This document shows, one piece after another, positions 29,158 to 37,097 of a stretch of 64,000 nucleotides of DNA. The notes under the pieces are model-generated. The model made no database searches. It worked only from the letters and a program-made list of their open reading frames with translations, and had not been told where the DNA came from. Position 1 is the stretch's first letter. The number at the start of each line of letters is the position of its first letter. A program made the position numbers and the translations under genes. The DNA is from Acidobacteriota bacterium (GTDB taxonomy: Bacteria; Acidobacteriota; Terriglobia; Bryobacterales; Bryobacteraceae). The DNA lies in the NCBI GenBank assembly GCA_947470805.1, contig CANIVU010000022.1, forward strand, positions 1 through 64,000, written 5' to 3'.

Positions 29158-30207
29158 ATGAGAAAAAAAATCCTCTTCGTCGGCATCGGTGTCTTGTTGC
29201 TATCCACCGCACTGGCCGCCGACGAAAAAACGCCCCAACAGCGCCCCGCGGACGCCAAGGCTGGCTCGTCTTCACAAGGCCCCGCCACCAAGAGCAACAC
29301 CACCGCCGCGCCGCGCCGTAAAACCGGCCCGGCCGATGAGCCCGACCCTCTCGCCTCCCGGCCCGCCAGCATTCGCGTCGACACCAATCTCGTTCTCATC
29401 AACGTTACCGTCACCGATCCGCTCAACCGCTTTGTCACCGGCCTCGAAGCCGAACACTTCAAACTCTTCGAGGACAAAGCTGAACAGAAGATCGCCACCT
29501 TCGCCAGTGAAGACGCACCCCTCTCCGTCGGCCTCGTCTTCGACGCCTCCGGCTCCATGGGCGCCAAGCTGCAAAAGGCGCGCCTCGCCGCTGCCCAGTT
29601 CTTCAAAACCGCCAACCCCGACGACGAATTCTTCCTCGTCCAGTTCAATGACAAGCCGGAGATGGTCCAGCCCTTTACGACCAACACGGAAGAGATCCAG
29701 AACCGCCTGACCTTCACCCAGGCCAAGGGCCGCACCGCCCTCCTCGATGGCATCTACATGGCGCTGAATCACATGAAGAAGGCGCGCAACACGCGCAAGG
29801 CCATCCTCGTTCTCTCCGATGGCGGCGATAACTCCAGCCGCTACACCGAATCGGAAATCAAGAATCTGGTTCGCGAAGCCGACGTGCAGATCTACGCCAT
29901 CGGCATCTTCGAACCCGTCTCGGCCCGCTCCCGCTCGGCCGAAGAACTCGCCGGCCCCGGACTGTTGAACGAAATTGCCGAACAGACCGGCGGCCGCCAT
30001 TTCCCCGTGGAAAATCTGAACGATCTGCCCGACGTTGCCGCGAAAATCGGTATCGAGCTGCGCAACCAATACGTCATAGGGTATGTGCCCAATAACGGCA
30101 ATCGCGACGGCAAATACCGCCGCGTGCAGGTGAAGATCAATCAGCCCCGCGGTCTTCCCCCCCTGCGCCCCTTCTGGCGCCAAGGATACTATGCCCCAGC
30201 TCAGTAG
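29158..30207 (+). CDS. Secreted VWFA-domain protein (acidobacterial family), first of a pair
   Basis: The 349-residue protein has a Lys/Arg-rich signal peptide (MRKKILFVGIGVLLLSTALAAD), a Pro/Ala/Lys linker, then a VWFA domain with the MIDAS motif VFDASGSMG (Asp129). The N-terminal strand block SIRVDTNLVLINVTVTDPLNRFVTGLEAEHFKLFED and the end NQYVIGYVPNNGNRDGKYRRVQVKI are typical of the VWFA-related family abundant in Acidobacteriota. It likely binds a protein partner through a Mg ion in the periplasm. I set the start at ATG 29158, which begins the signal peptide; the frame is open to 29095. The next gene overlaps its end by 17 bases. Confidence 0.8.
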   Translation: MRKKILFVGIGVLLLSTALAADEKTPQQRPADAKAGSSSQGPATKSNTTAAPRRKTGPADEPDPLASRPASIRVDTNLVLINVTVTDPLNRFVTGLEAEHFKLFEDKAEQKIATFASEDAPLSVGLVFDASGSMGAKLQKARLAAAQFFKTANPDDEFFLVQFNDKPEMVQPFTTNTEEIQNRLTFTQAKGRTALLDGIYMALNHMKKARNTRKAILVLSDGGDNSSRYTESEIKNLVREADVQIYAIGIFEPVSARSRSAEELAGPGLLNEIAEQTGGRHFPVENLNDLPDVAAKIGIELRNQYVIGYVPNNGNRDGKYRRVQVKINQPRGLPPLRPFWRQGYYAPAQ

Positions 30208-31102
30208 ACGCGTCTTCGGACTTGCCATCGCCGGCTCCGCACTCGCGCCCGCTCAGGAGGACACGGGATTAACCTTCCGGTCCGACACCCGCGAAGTCCT
30301 CCTCCACGCCACCGTCGTCGACCGCAAAGGTGCGTTCGTAACAGACCTCCCTCGCGATGCCTTCAAAGTCTTCGAAGACGGCGTCGAACAGAAGTTGAAG
30401 GTCTTCCGCCGTGAAGATGTCCCCGTCTCCATGGGTCTCGTCGTCGATAACTCCGGCTCCATGCGCCGCAAGCGCAAAAAGGTCGAGGACTCCGCCATGG
30501 CGCTCGTCAAAGCCTCCAACCGCCAGGACGAAATCTTCATCGTCAACTTCAACGATGTCGCCTACCGCGATGCCGACCTCACCAGCGACGTCAAGAAACT
30601 CGAAGAAGGCCTCTCCCGTATCGACTCTAAAGGCGGCACCGCCATGCGCGACGCCCTCACCCTGTCGATGGACTACATCAAGGAGAAGGGCAAGAAGGCG
30701 AAGAAAGTTCTCCTCATCGTTACCGATGGCGACGACACCGCCTCCAGCGATACCAACACCCTGGAGAAGCTCCTCTCGAAAGCCCAACGCAGCGAAGTCC
30801 TCATCTTCGCCATCGGCATCTTGAACGAAGAGGACCGGCGCCTCGCCAAGCGCGCCCAGCGCGCCCTCGAACTGCTGACCAAGCAGTCCGGCGGAATCGC
30901 CCACTTCCCCAAGGACGTCGAAAGCGTGGAAGACGTGGCTCTCCAGATTGCGAAGGAAATTCGCAGCCAGTACATCATCGCCTACTCGCCCACCAAACCC
31001 GACGACGGCGCCTACCGGCAGATTAAAGTAACCGTTAAAGGCAACGGCCTCACCGTCCGCACCCGCACCGGCTACTACGCCAAGGGCGACGAAAAGAAGT
31101 GA
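30191..31102 (+). CDS. Secreted VWFA-domain protein (acidobacterial family), second of a pair
   Basis: The 303-residue protein starts inside the end of the previous gene. Its N-terminus (MPQLSRRVFGLAIAGSALAPAQED) has twin arginines followed by a hydrophobic stretch, suggesting Tat or Sec export. The VWFA domain has the MIDAS motif VVDNSGSMR (Asp86) after FRSDTREVLLHATVVDRKGAFVTDLPRDAFKVFED. It is clearly homologous to the preceding protein and ends with RSQYIIAYSPTKPDDGAYRQIKVTV. The pair probably arose by tandem duplication and may form a hetero-complex. Function is unknown. Confidence 0.8.
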   Translation: MPQLSRRVFGLAIAGSALAPAQEDTGLTFRSDTREVLLHATVVDRKGAFVTDLPRDAFKVFEDGVEQKLKVFRREDVPVSMGLVVDNSGSMRRKRKKVEDSAMALVKASNRQDEIFIVNFNDVAYRDADLTSDVKKLEEGLSRIDSKGGTAMRDALTLSMDYIKEKGKKAKKVLLIVTDGDDTASSDTNTLEKLLSKAQRSEVLIFAIGILNEEDRRLAKRAQRALELLTKQSGGIAHFPKDVESVEDVALQIAKEIRSQYIIAYSPTKPDDGAYRQIKVTVKGNGLTVRTRTGYYAKGDEKK

Positions 31103-31305
31103 TCGGCTTCCTCTGGCAAGCCAGCCGCGGCTACCGCCTCACCCCGTGGCGCAGCCCTTACATCCTCTGGCGCATCGAAACCTACTGGGGCCTCCACGCC
31201 GACCAGATTGGCTTCAAACAGTTCTGGTCGTTCGTCTGGGCCCAGCGCCGCGATCTGTTCCGCTTCCTCGAGTGGACAGATCGCATGCGCGCCCAGGGCC
31301 AATAA
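31099..31305 (+). CDS. Small protein of unknown function
   Basis: The 68-residue protein starts at GTG 31099, overlapping the previous stop by four bases (GTGA), which argues that it is real and translationally coupled. It is rich in Trp (7), Arg and Phe (IGFLWQASRGYRLTPWRSPY, then FWSFVWAQRRDLFRFLEW) and has no signal peptide. I do not recognise the family. It ends right against the convergent SIS gene. Confidence 0.55.
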   Translation: MIGFLWQASRGYRLTPWRSPYILWRIETYWGLHADQIGFKQFWSFVWAQRRDLFRFLEWTDRMRAQGQ

Positions 31306-32370
31306 CTACAGCGTCCGCGTCACCTTCGACAACGCCCGCGGCTGATCCGGATTCAAACCCTTCTCCTCCGCCAAACAAGCCGCCAGAATCTGCGCCGGCA
31401 CAATATACGGCAACGGCGTATACAACTCCTCCGGCACCGCGTTCTTCCGGTGCAGCGACCCCGGCAACACGATCGACCGTGTCCCCTTCAGCGCCACAGC
31501 CTCTTTATTGCTCTGATCGGTGATAACCAGCGTCTCCGCGCCCAGTCCGTGCACCCGGTCGATCATCTCGTGAATCGACGGCCACGTCACCCCAGCCGGA
31601 GCAAACAAGAACACCGGGAACGACCGCTCCACCATCGCAATCGGACCGTGCAGGAAGTCGGCCGACGAAAACCGCTCCGCCACCACGTAGCATGTCTCCA
31701 TCAGCTTCAACGCGCACTCAAACGCATTGGCGTAGTTCAACCCGCGCCCCACCACCACCGCGTTTTCCATGAACCGGTACCGCCCGGCCTTCTCGCGAAT
31801 TTCGCTTTCCAACGTCAACGCGCCCGCCACCGCCTCCGGCATCGCCCGCAGTTCGTCCAGCGAAACCGGCGCGCCCAGCGCATAGGCCAGCATGTACATT
31901 GCCAGCAACTGCCCCGTATAGGTCTTCGTCGCCGCCACGCTCTTCTCGCGCCCGGCACGGACTAAAATCACATGCTCGGCAATCTTGGCCAGCGTGCTCG
32001 AAGCCTCGTTCGTCACGCCCACCGTGAACGCCCCGCACTCCCGCGCCCGCTCCAAAACCAGATTGGTGTCGGTGGATTCGCCCGATTGCGAAATCGCCAC
32101 CACCAGCGCGTCCTTGTAGTCGACCCGCGCCCCATACAGCGTGAAGATCGACGGCGCCGCCAGCGACACCGGAATCCCCGTCGCAATCTCCAGCAGGTAC
32201 CGGCCGAACTGCGCGGCGTTGTCCGACGTGCCCCGCGCCGCCAAAATGATAAATTTCGGCCGATTCTTGGCAAACAGGGCCCGAAGTTTCTCTACGCCCT
32301 TCAGTTCAGAGCGAAACGTACGTTCGAGAGCCGAGGGTTGCTGACGGATCTCTTCCAACATTTTCGACAT
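31306..32370 (-). CDS. GlmS-like SIS-domain sugar-phosphate isomerase or deaminase
   Basis: The 354-residue protein has two SIS domains related to the isomerase half of GlmS, without a glutaminase domain. Motifs include LAARGTSDNAAQFG, VAISQSGESTDTNLVLE and EKSVAATKTYTGQLLA, and the second domain has GRGLNYANAFECALKLMETCYV. Such proteins are usually glucosamine-6-phosphate deaminases (NagB-II), fructosamine deglycases or AgaS-type enzymes acting in amino-sugar catabolism. The substrate cannot be decided from sequence. The adjacent MFS gene on the same strand ends eight bases before this start and could import the sugar. Confidence 0.8.
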   Translation of the reverse strand: MSKMLEEIRQQPSALERTFRSELKGVEKLRALFAKNRPKFIILAARGTSDNAAQFGRYLLEIATGIPVSLAAPSIFTLYGARVDYKDALVVAISQSGESTDTNLVLERARECGAFTVGVTNEASSTLAKIAEHVILVRAGREKSVAATKTYTGQLLAMYMLAYALGAPVSLDELRAMPEAVAGALTLESEIREKAGRYRFMENAVVVGRGLNYANAFECALKLMETCYVVAERFSSADFLHGPIAMVERSFPVFLFAPAGVTWPSIHEMIDRVHGLGAETLVITDQSNKEAVALKGTRSIVLPGSLHRKNAVPEELYTPLPYIVPAQILAACLAEEKGLNPDQPRALSKVTRTL

Positions 32371-32377
32371 ACGATGT

Positions 32378-33583
32378 TCAGGATAGCAGGCCCCTTCGCG
32401 TAGGCATAGGCACCACCCACGACGCCACCCCCAGCCCCGCCACCACCACCGCTAACCCCCAGAACAACAAATCGTACGACCCCGTCCGCGCCAGCGTCTC
32501 GGCCAGCAACAACGGTCCCACCGCGCTCGCCACCACCGTCGTCGCCTGCGCGCATCCCTGGATCCGCCCCAAATGCGTCCGCCCAAACACCTGCCCCCAA
32601 ACACTAAAGAAAACGACAGTCACAATCCCCCCAGCCGCCCCCATCGTCGCCGCATACAAGTCCACCTGCACCGCCGTCCGCACCAGCGGCAACCCCACTA
32701 ACGACAACCCCAGCATCAACATCCCCACCCCGATCAGCCGCTGCATCGGCCACTTCTGCCCCGCCCAACCGGCCAGAAAATTACAGACCAAACCCACCAT
32801 CGTGCTCACCACCAGCGTCCGGTGATACGTCTCCGCCGGGAACCCCCGCAACTCCAAGATGGACTGGTTGAACAAAGCAATTCCCGAATAAACCAGCCCA
32901 AACGCGGCGCTAGCCAACGCAAACAACCAAAAAGCCCAGGTCCGCAACGCCTCTTCCAACGTCAAATCCCCCGGCTGCAACGCCAGCGCCTCCACATCCC
33001 CATCGGCCAACGAAGGCGCATCCCGCACCAACAAAAACGCCAACACCGCCAGCACCAAAACCCCAACGCCCACCCCCGTCCAAGCCGCCCGCCAGCCCGA
33101 CGCCAACACCACCGCCCCCACCGCCGGAAACGCCGCAATAAACCCTATCGCCACCAGCAACGCAAAGATCCCCATCGCCAAATTCAACCGCCGCGCAAAC
33201 CACTTCCCCACCAGCGCCAAACTCACCACCGACAGCGCACTCTGCCCCAACGCCCTAGTCAACGTCAACAACACAAACAACACCCCAATCGATCGCGCAA
33301 ACGTCATCCCCAACACCGCCACCCCCAGCCCCAGCGCCACCCCGCTCATCACCACCCGCGGCCCCCACCGGTCCGTAAACCGCCCCACCGGCAAACACAG
33401 CACCGCCCCGAACAGAGTCGCCCACAAATTCACCTGCGCAAACACCACCCGGCTCATTCCCCAATCGGCCAGCAGCGGCTCGGTCACCAACCCCAACCCC
33501 TGCGTCCGCCCCGGCAGCGTCGCCACCATCGCCAGCGCCGCCAGCACCAGGTTCACCCACCCATAATGAAATCGCTTTTCCAT
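32378..33583 (-). CDS. Major facilitator superfamily transporter
   Basis: The 401-residue protein has about twelve hydrophobic segments. FTDRWGPRVVMSGVALGLGVAV matches the MFS loop 2-3 signature (GxxxDRxGRR-like), and a cytoplasmic middle loop (RDAPSLADGDVEALALQPGD) splits the two halves. It resembles the OFA/monocarboxylate-type MFS proteins. The substrate is unknown; its operon with the SIS sugar-phosphate gene downstream suggests a sugar or amino-sugar derivative. Though on the minus strand, the top strand is extremely C-rich here, so the coding strand is G-rich. Confidence 0.82.
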   Translation of the reverse strand: MEKRFHYGWVNLVLAALAMVATLPGRTQGLGLVTEPLLADWGMSRVVFAQVNLWATLFGAVLCLPVGRFTDRWGPRVVMSGVALGLGVAVLGMTFARSIGVLFVLLTLTRALGQSALSVVSLALVGKWFARRLNLAMGIFALLVAIGFIAAFPAVGAVVLASGWRAAWTGVGVGVLVLAVLAFLLVRDAPSLADGDVEALALQPGDLTLEEALRTWAFWLFALASAAFGLVYSGIALFNQSILELRGFPAETYHRTLVVSTMVGLVCNFLAGWAGQKWPMQRLIGVGMLMLGLSLVGLPLVRTAVQVDLYAATMGAAGGIVTVVFFSVWGQVFGRTHLGRIQGCAQATTVVASAVGPLLLAETLARTGSYDLLFWGLAVVVAGLGVASWVVPMPTRRGLLS

Positions 33584-33637
33584 CGATAGGCCTGTATTGT
33601 AACCGGGGCGAATGCTCCCCAGCGAAGGCCCAAGGTC

Positions 33638-33850
33638 TTAGGCAAACACCAGACGGCGGCCAACAGGCTCCGGAATCGGATCGCCAAATTCGCTAGCGGT
33701 TTCGATCCACAATGCAATTGCATCTTGGGCGTTGCGCAAAGCCTCCTCTTGGGACTCACCATGGGCCGCGCATCCGGCGAATTGAGGAACCTCTGCCACG
33801 TAAGCGTCGTCTTCCTTGCTCCAGTAAATAATCACTTCGTATTTGGTCAT
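33638..33850 (-). CDS. HicB-family antitoxin-like protein, orphan
   Basis: The 70-residue protein MTKYEVIIYWSKEDDAYVAE...FAGCAAHGESQEEALRNAQDAIALWIETA has the HicB partial RNase-H fold pattern (YxVxIYWSxEDxxYVAEVPxFxGCxxHGxSxEEALxNxxxAI). It lacks a C-terminal DNA-binding domain, as many short HicB-like proteins do. HicA toxin genes normally lie next to hicB; the ~150 bases upstream and the gap downstream contain no HicA-like frame. It may be a solitary antitoxin or a remnant of a toxin-antitoxin pair. Confidence 0.75.
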   Translation of the reverse strand: MTKYEVIIYWSKEDDAYVAEVPQFAGCAAHGESQEEALRNAQDAIALWIETASEFGDPIPEPVGRRLVFA

Positions 33851-33998
33851 TTGCCACCAGAATGACTGCCCGGACTATGCGGCTTCACGCGCTTCTCAAA
33901 ACCCGGCGAAGGACCTGTTCTACCGCCACGAAAACATCTTACCAATTGCGGGTTGACATCCCGCGCCAACCGCCCAAATCATGACAAACTAAAAGGCA

Positions 33999-35339
33999 AT
34001 GCAAGTCGTGAATATCGGCAACCGTACCGACGTCCCCCCGCCGGAGGAAACCCGGGAAGGGAACTACTTTGTCTCCAACTACCCGCCCTTCTCCTTCTGG
34101 CGCCCCGAAAAGCTCAACGAAGCCGAAGCCGCCCTCGAACGTCCCCCCGTCGCCGGCACCCCCCTCGGCATCTACGTCCACATCCCCTTCTGTCGCAAAC
34201 GTTGCCACTTCTGCTACTTCAAGGTCTATACCGATAAGGACTCCGGCGAAATCGAAGCCTACCTCGACGCCGTCCGCAAAGAACTCGCCCTCTACGCCGC
34301 CAAACCCATCATCGGCGGCCGCAAACCCCGCTTCATCTACTTCGGCGGCGGCACACCGTCCTATCTCTCCACCAAACAGCTCGGCGGCCTCGTCGACGAA
34401 ATGAAGCGCGTCCTCCCCTGGGACGAAGTGGAAGAGGTGACGTTCGAATGTGAACCCGGCACCCTCACCGAAGGCAAACTCGAAGTCCTCCGCAAAATCG
34501 GCGTCACCCGCTTGAGCCTCGGCATCGAAAATTTCGACGACGAAATCCTCAAAGCCAACGGCCGCGCCCACGTCTCCAAGGAAATCGACCGCGCCTACAA
34601 CTTCGCCCGTTCCGTCGGCTTCCCCCAAATCAACATCGATCTAATCGCCGGCATGGTCGGCGAAACCGAAGAGAACTGGCGCGAAACCGTCCGCCGCGGC
34701 ATCGAACTCGCCCCGGACTCCGTGACCATCTACCAGATGGAAGTGCCCTTCAATACGACCCTCTCCAAGGAAATGCGCATCCGCGGCGAAGCCGTTGCCC
34801 CCGTCGCCTCCTGGGACATCAAACGCGCCTGGACCAGCTACGCCTGGGATGAATTCACCAAAGCCGGCTACACCGTCACCAGCGCCTACACCGCCGTCAA
34901 AGACCCCAGCAAGGAATCCTTCGTCTACCGAAATCTGCTCTGGGCTGGGGCCGACATGATCGGCGCCGGCGTCGCCAGCTTCTCCCACGTCGGCGGTACG
35001 CACTACCAGAACGAGCATCAGTACGAAACCTACATCGATCGCCTCACCCGCAACGAACTCCCGCTCCTCCGTGCCCTCACCCCCACCGCCACCGAGCGCT
35101 TCGTCCGCGAGTTCATCCTGAAACTCAAACTCGGCCAGCTCCGCCGCGACTACTTCACCAACAAATACGCGGTCGACCCCGCCGTCCACTTCGCCGCCGA
35201 ACTGGCCAGCCTCCAATCCCAGGGCTTCCTCGAAGTCCACCCCGAAATCATCCAGCTCTCCCGCGCCGGCCTCCTCCAGGTCGATCGCCTGCTCCACCAG
35301 TTTTTCCTGCCCGAACACCGTAACGCTCGCTACGCCTGA
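33999..35339 (+). CDS. HemN/HemW-like radical SAM enzyme
   Basis: The 446-residue protein has GIYVHIPFCRKRCHFCYFK, the HemN-type version of the CxxxCxxC 4Fe-4S/SAM site (Cys65, Cys69, Cys72), then FIYFGGGTPSYL and LSLGIENFDDEILKANGR typical of HemN/HemW. HemN-like proteins are oxygen-independent coproporphyrinogen oxidases, haem chaperones (HemW) or class C radical SAM methylases in natural-product pathways. The ~55-residue N-terminal extension before the radical SAM core is not usual for HemW. It lies 60 bp ahead of the halogenase-like gene and probably heads that operon, which favours a biosynthetic role over haem synthesis. TTGACA at 33953 may be its -35 box. Confidence 0.8.
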   Translation: MQVVNIGNRTDVPPPEETREGNYFVSNYPPFSFWRPEKLNEAEAALERPPVAGTPLGIYVHIPFCRKRCHFCYFKVYTDKDSGEIEAYLDAVRKELALYAAKPIIGGRKPRFIYFGGGTPSYLSTKQLGGLVDEMKRVLPWDEVEEVTFECEPGTLTEGKLEVLRKIGVTRLSLGIENFDDEILKANGRAHVSKEIDRAYNFARSVGFPQINIDLIAGMVGETEENWRETVRRGIELAPDSVTIYQMEVPFNTTLSKEMRIRGEAVAPVASWDIKRAWTSYAWDEFTKAGYTVTSAYTAVKDPSKESFVYRNLLWAGADMIGAGVASFSHVGGTHYQNEHQYETYIDRLTRNELPLLRALTPTATERFVREFILKLKLGQLRRDYFTNKYAVDPAVHFAAELASLQSQGFLEVHPEIIQLSRAGLLQVDRLLHQFFLPEHRNARYA

Positions 35340-35399
35340 AGCGCCAAAAAATAAAACCAATCGCGCGCATAGGAATCGGTCAGAAAGAGGGAATTTCGA

Positions 35400-36653
35400 A
35401 TGAGCCAAACCAGTTTTGATGCCATCGTCGTCGGCGGCGGACCCGCCGGCGCCACAGCCGCCGCCGTACTTGCCGAAAAAGGCCGCCGTGTCGTCGTCCT
35501 CGAACGCGAAAAATTCCCCCGCTACCACGTCGGCGAATCGCTGATGCCCTACTGCTATTTCCCGCTGGAACGCCTCGGCCTCGCCGAAAAGATGAAGGAG
35601 TCCCACTTCCCCAAGAAGTACTCCGTCCAGTTCGTCAACACCATGGGCAAGCTCTCCCAGCCCTTCTACTTCTTCCAGCACTTCGATCACGCCGCCTCCA
35701 CCACCTGGCAAGTCGTCCGCAGCGAATTCGATCAAATGATCCTCGACAAGGCCCGCTCCAACGGTGCCGAAATCCACGAGGAGACCAACGTCCGCGAACT
35801 CATCTGGGACAATGGCGCCGTCGTCGGCGTCCGCACCGACAAGGGCGAATTCCACGCCCCCATCACCATCGACGCCACCGGCCGCGACGCCCTCGCCGTC
35901 ACCCGCTCCGGCTGGAAAGTCCGCGATCCCTACCTCAACAAAATCGCCATCTGGACGTACTACAAAGGCGCCGCCCGCGACGCCGGTCTCGACGAAGGCG
36001 CCACCACCGTCGCCTACCTCCCCGAACGCGGCTGGTTCTGGTACATCCCCCTCCCGGACAACATCATCTCCGTCGGCATCGTCGCCGAAAAAGACTACCT
36101 CTACCGCGACACCCGCGAGCCCGCCGAAATCTTCGCCCGCGAAATCGAAGCCAATCCCTGGATCAAGGAACACCTCGCCCCCGGCGAACAGTTCGGCAAA
36201 TACTGGGTCACCGGCGAATATTCCTACCGCTCCCAGCACTGCGCCGCCGATGGCCTCATCCTCGCCGGCGACGCCTTTGCCTTCCTCGATCCCGTCTTCT
36301 CCTCCGGCGTATTCCTCGCTCTCCGAACAGGCGAACTGGCCGCCGAAGCAGCCGACGCCGCCCTCGCCGCCGGTGACTTCTCCGCCGCCCAGTTCGCCCC
36401 CTACGGCGAACAGGTCTGCGAAGGCATCGAAGCCATGCGCAAACTCGTCTACGCCTTCTACGACGACGCCTTCAGCTTCAAAGACTTCCTCATGGCCAAC
36501 CCCACAATGAAGGGCGACCTCACGGACTGCCTGATCGGCAACCTCACCCACGACTTCGGCCCCCTCTTCTGTGCGCTCAAGGACTTCGCGAAACTCCCGG
36601 CACCTCTCGCCCACGGCGCGCCGCTCCTCACGCCCCAACTCACGGAGCGTTGA
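35400..36653 (+). CDS. Flavin-dependent halogenase-like FAD monooxygenase
   Basis: The 417-residue protein has the FAD-binding VGGGPAGATAA (residues 11-21) and FPRYHVGESLMPY (39-51) found in halogenases that act on carrier-bound substrates (CmlS, PltA type). GWFWYIP at 211-217 matches the WxWxIP motif said to mark flavin-dependent halogenases, and Lys72/Lys73 in FPKKYSVQF are at about the place of the catalytic lysine. A second FAD motif is LILAGDAFAFLDPVFSSGV. It may halogenate or hydroxylate an aromatic acyl substrate; a saturating reductase role, as in geranylgeranyl-reductase relatives, is also possible. Genes on both sides abut it. Confidence 0.72.
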   Translation: MSQTSFDAIVVGGGPAGATAAAVLAEKGRRVVVLEREKFPRYHVGESLMPYCYFPLERLGLAEKMKESHFPKKYSVQFVNTMGKLSQPFYFFQHFDHAASTTWQVVRSEFDQMILDKARSNGAEIHEETNVRELIWDNGAVVGVRTDKGEFHAPITIDATGRDALAVTRSGWKVRDPYLNKIAIWTYYKGAARDAGLDEGATTVAYLPERGWFWYIPLPDNIISVGIVAEKDYLYRDTREPAEIFAREIEANPWIKEHLAPGEQFGKYWVTGEYSYRSQHCAADGLILAGDAFAFLDPVFSSGVFLALRTGELAAEAADAALAAGDFSAAQFAPYGEQVCEGIEAMRKLVYAFYDDAFSFKDFLMANPTMKGDLTDCLIGNLTHDFGPLFCALKDFAKLPAPLAHGAPLLTPQLTER

Positions 36654-37097
36654 TTGGCTCACAGCTTCAAAATCACCCGCCGCGTCGAATTCCCCGAAAC
36701 CGACATGGCCGGCATCGTCCACTACTCGAACTTCTTCCGCTACATGGAATCGGCCGAGCACGCCTTCTTCCGTTCCCTGGGCCTCAGCATCGCTCCCGGC
36801 GGCAAAGAAGCGGTAGGCTGGCCCCGCGTCCACGCCGATTGCGACTTCCGTAAACCCCTCCGCTTCGAAGACACGGTAGAAGTCGAACTCCTCGTCAAAG
36901 AAAAGCGCGAGCGCTCCCTCGTCTATCTCTTCATCCTCCGCAAACTCAACGCGGACCCCGTCCACGAAGTCGCCCGCGGCCACCTCGCCGTCGCCTGCAT
37001 CCGCAAGGATCCGCAAACCGGCGCAATGTCTTCCACCCCCATCCCCGCCGAAATCGCCGACCTCATTGAACAAGCCCCCCCGGAGCTTCTGGCCTGA
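36654..37097 (+). CDS. Hotdog-fold acyl-CoA thioesterase (4-hydroxybenzoyl-CoA thioesterase type)
   Basis: The 147-residue protein has the signature VEFPETDMAGIVHYSNFFRYME, in which Asp17 matches the catalytic aspartate of 4-hydroxybenzoyl-CoA thioesterase and YbgC. It hydrolyses an acyl- or aroyl-CoA. It starts with TTG at 36654 directly after the halogenase stop, and its own stop shares a base with the ATG of the ligase (TGATG), so the three genes are translationally coupled. The C-terminal helix IPAEIADLIEQAPPELLA closes the domain. Confidence 0.85.
   Translation: MAHSFKITRRVEFPETDMAGIVHYSNFFRYMESAEHAFFRSLGLSIAPGGKEAVGWPRVHADCDFRKPLRFEDTVEVELLVKEKRERSLVYLFILRKLNADPVHEVARGHLAVACIRKDPQTGAMSSTPIPAEIADLIEQAPPELLA

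Noticed and set aside
33851-33990. Possible hicA toxin upstream of hicB
   Set aside because: The only frame reaching the hicB start codes about 39 residues with no HicA GSHxxF motif.
34641-37073. An 810-codon open frame on the minus strand opposite the radical SAM and halogenase-like genes
   Set aside because: Its product is Glu/Gly/Asp/Val-rich without motifs and mirrors the C-rich third positions of the genes on the plus strand; those genes have clear motifs.
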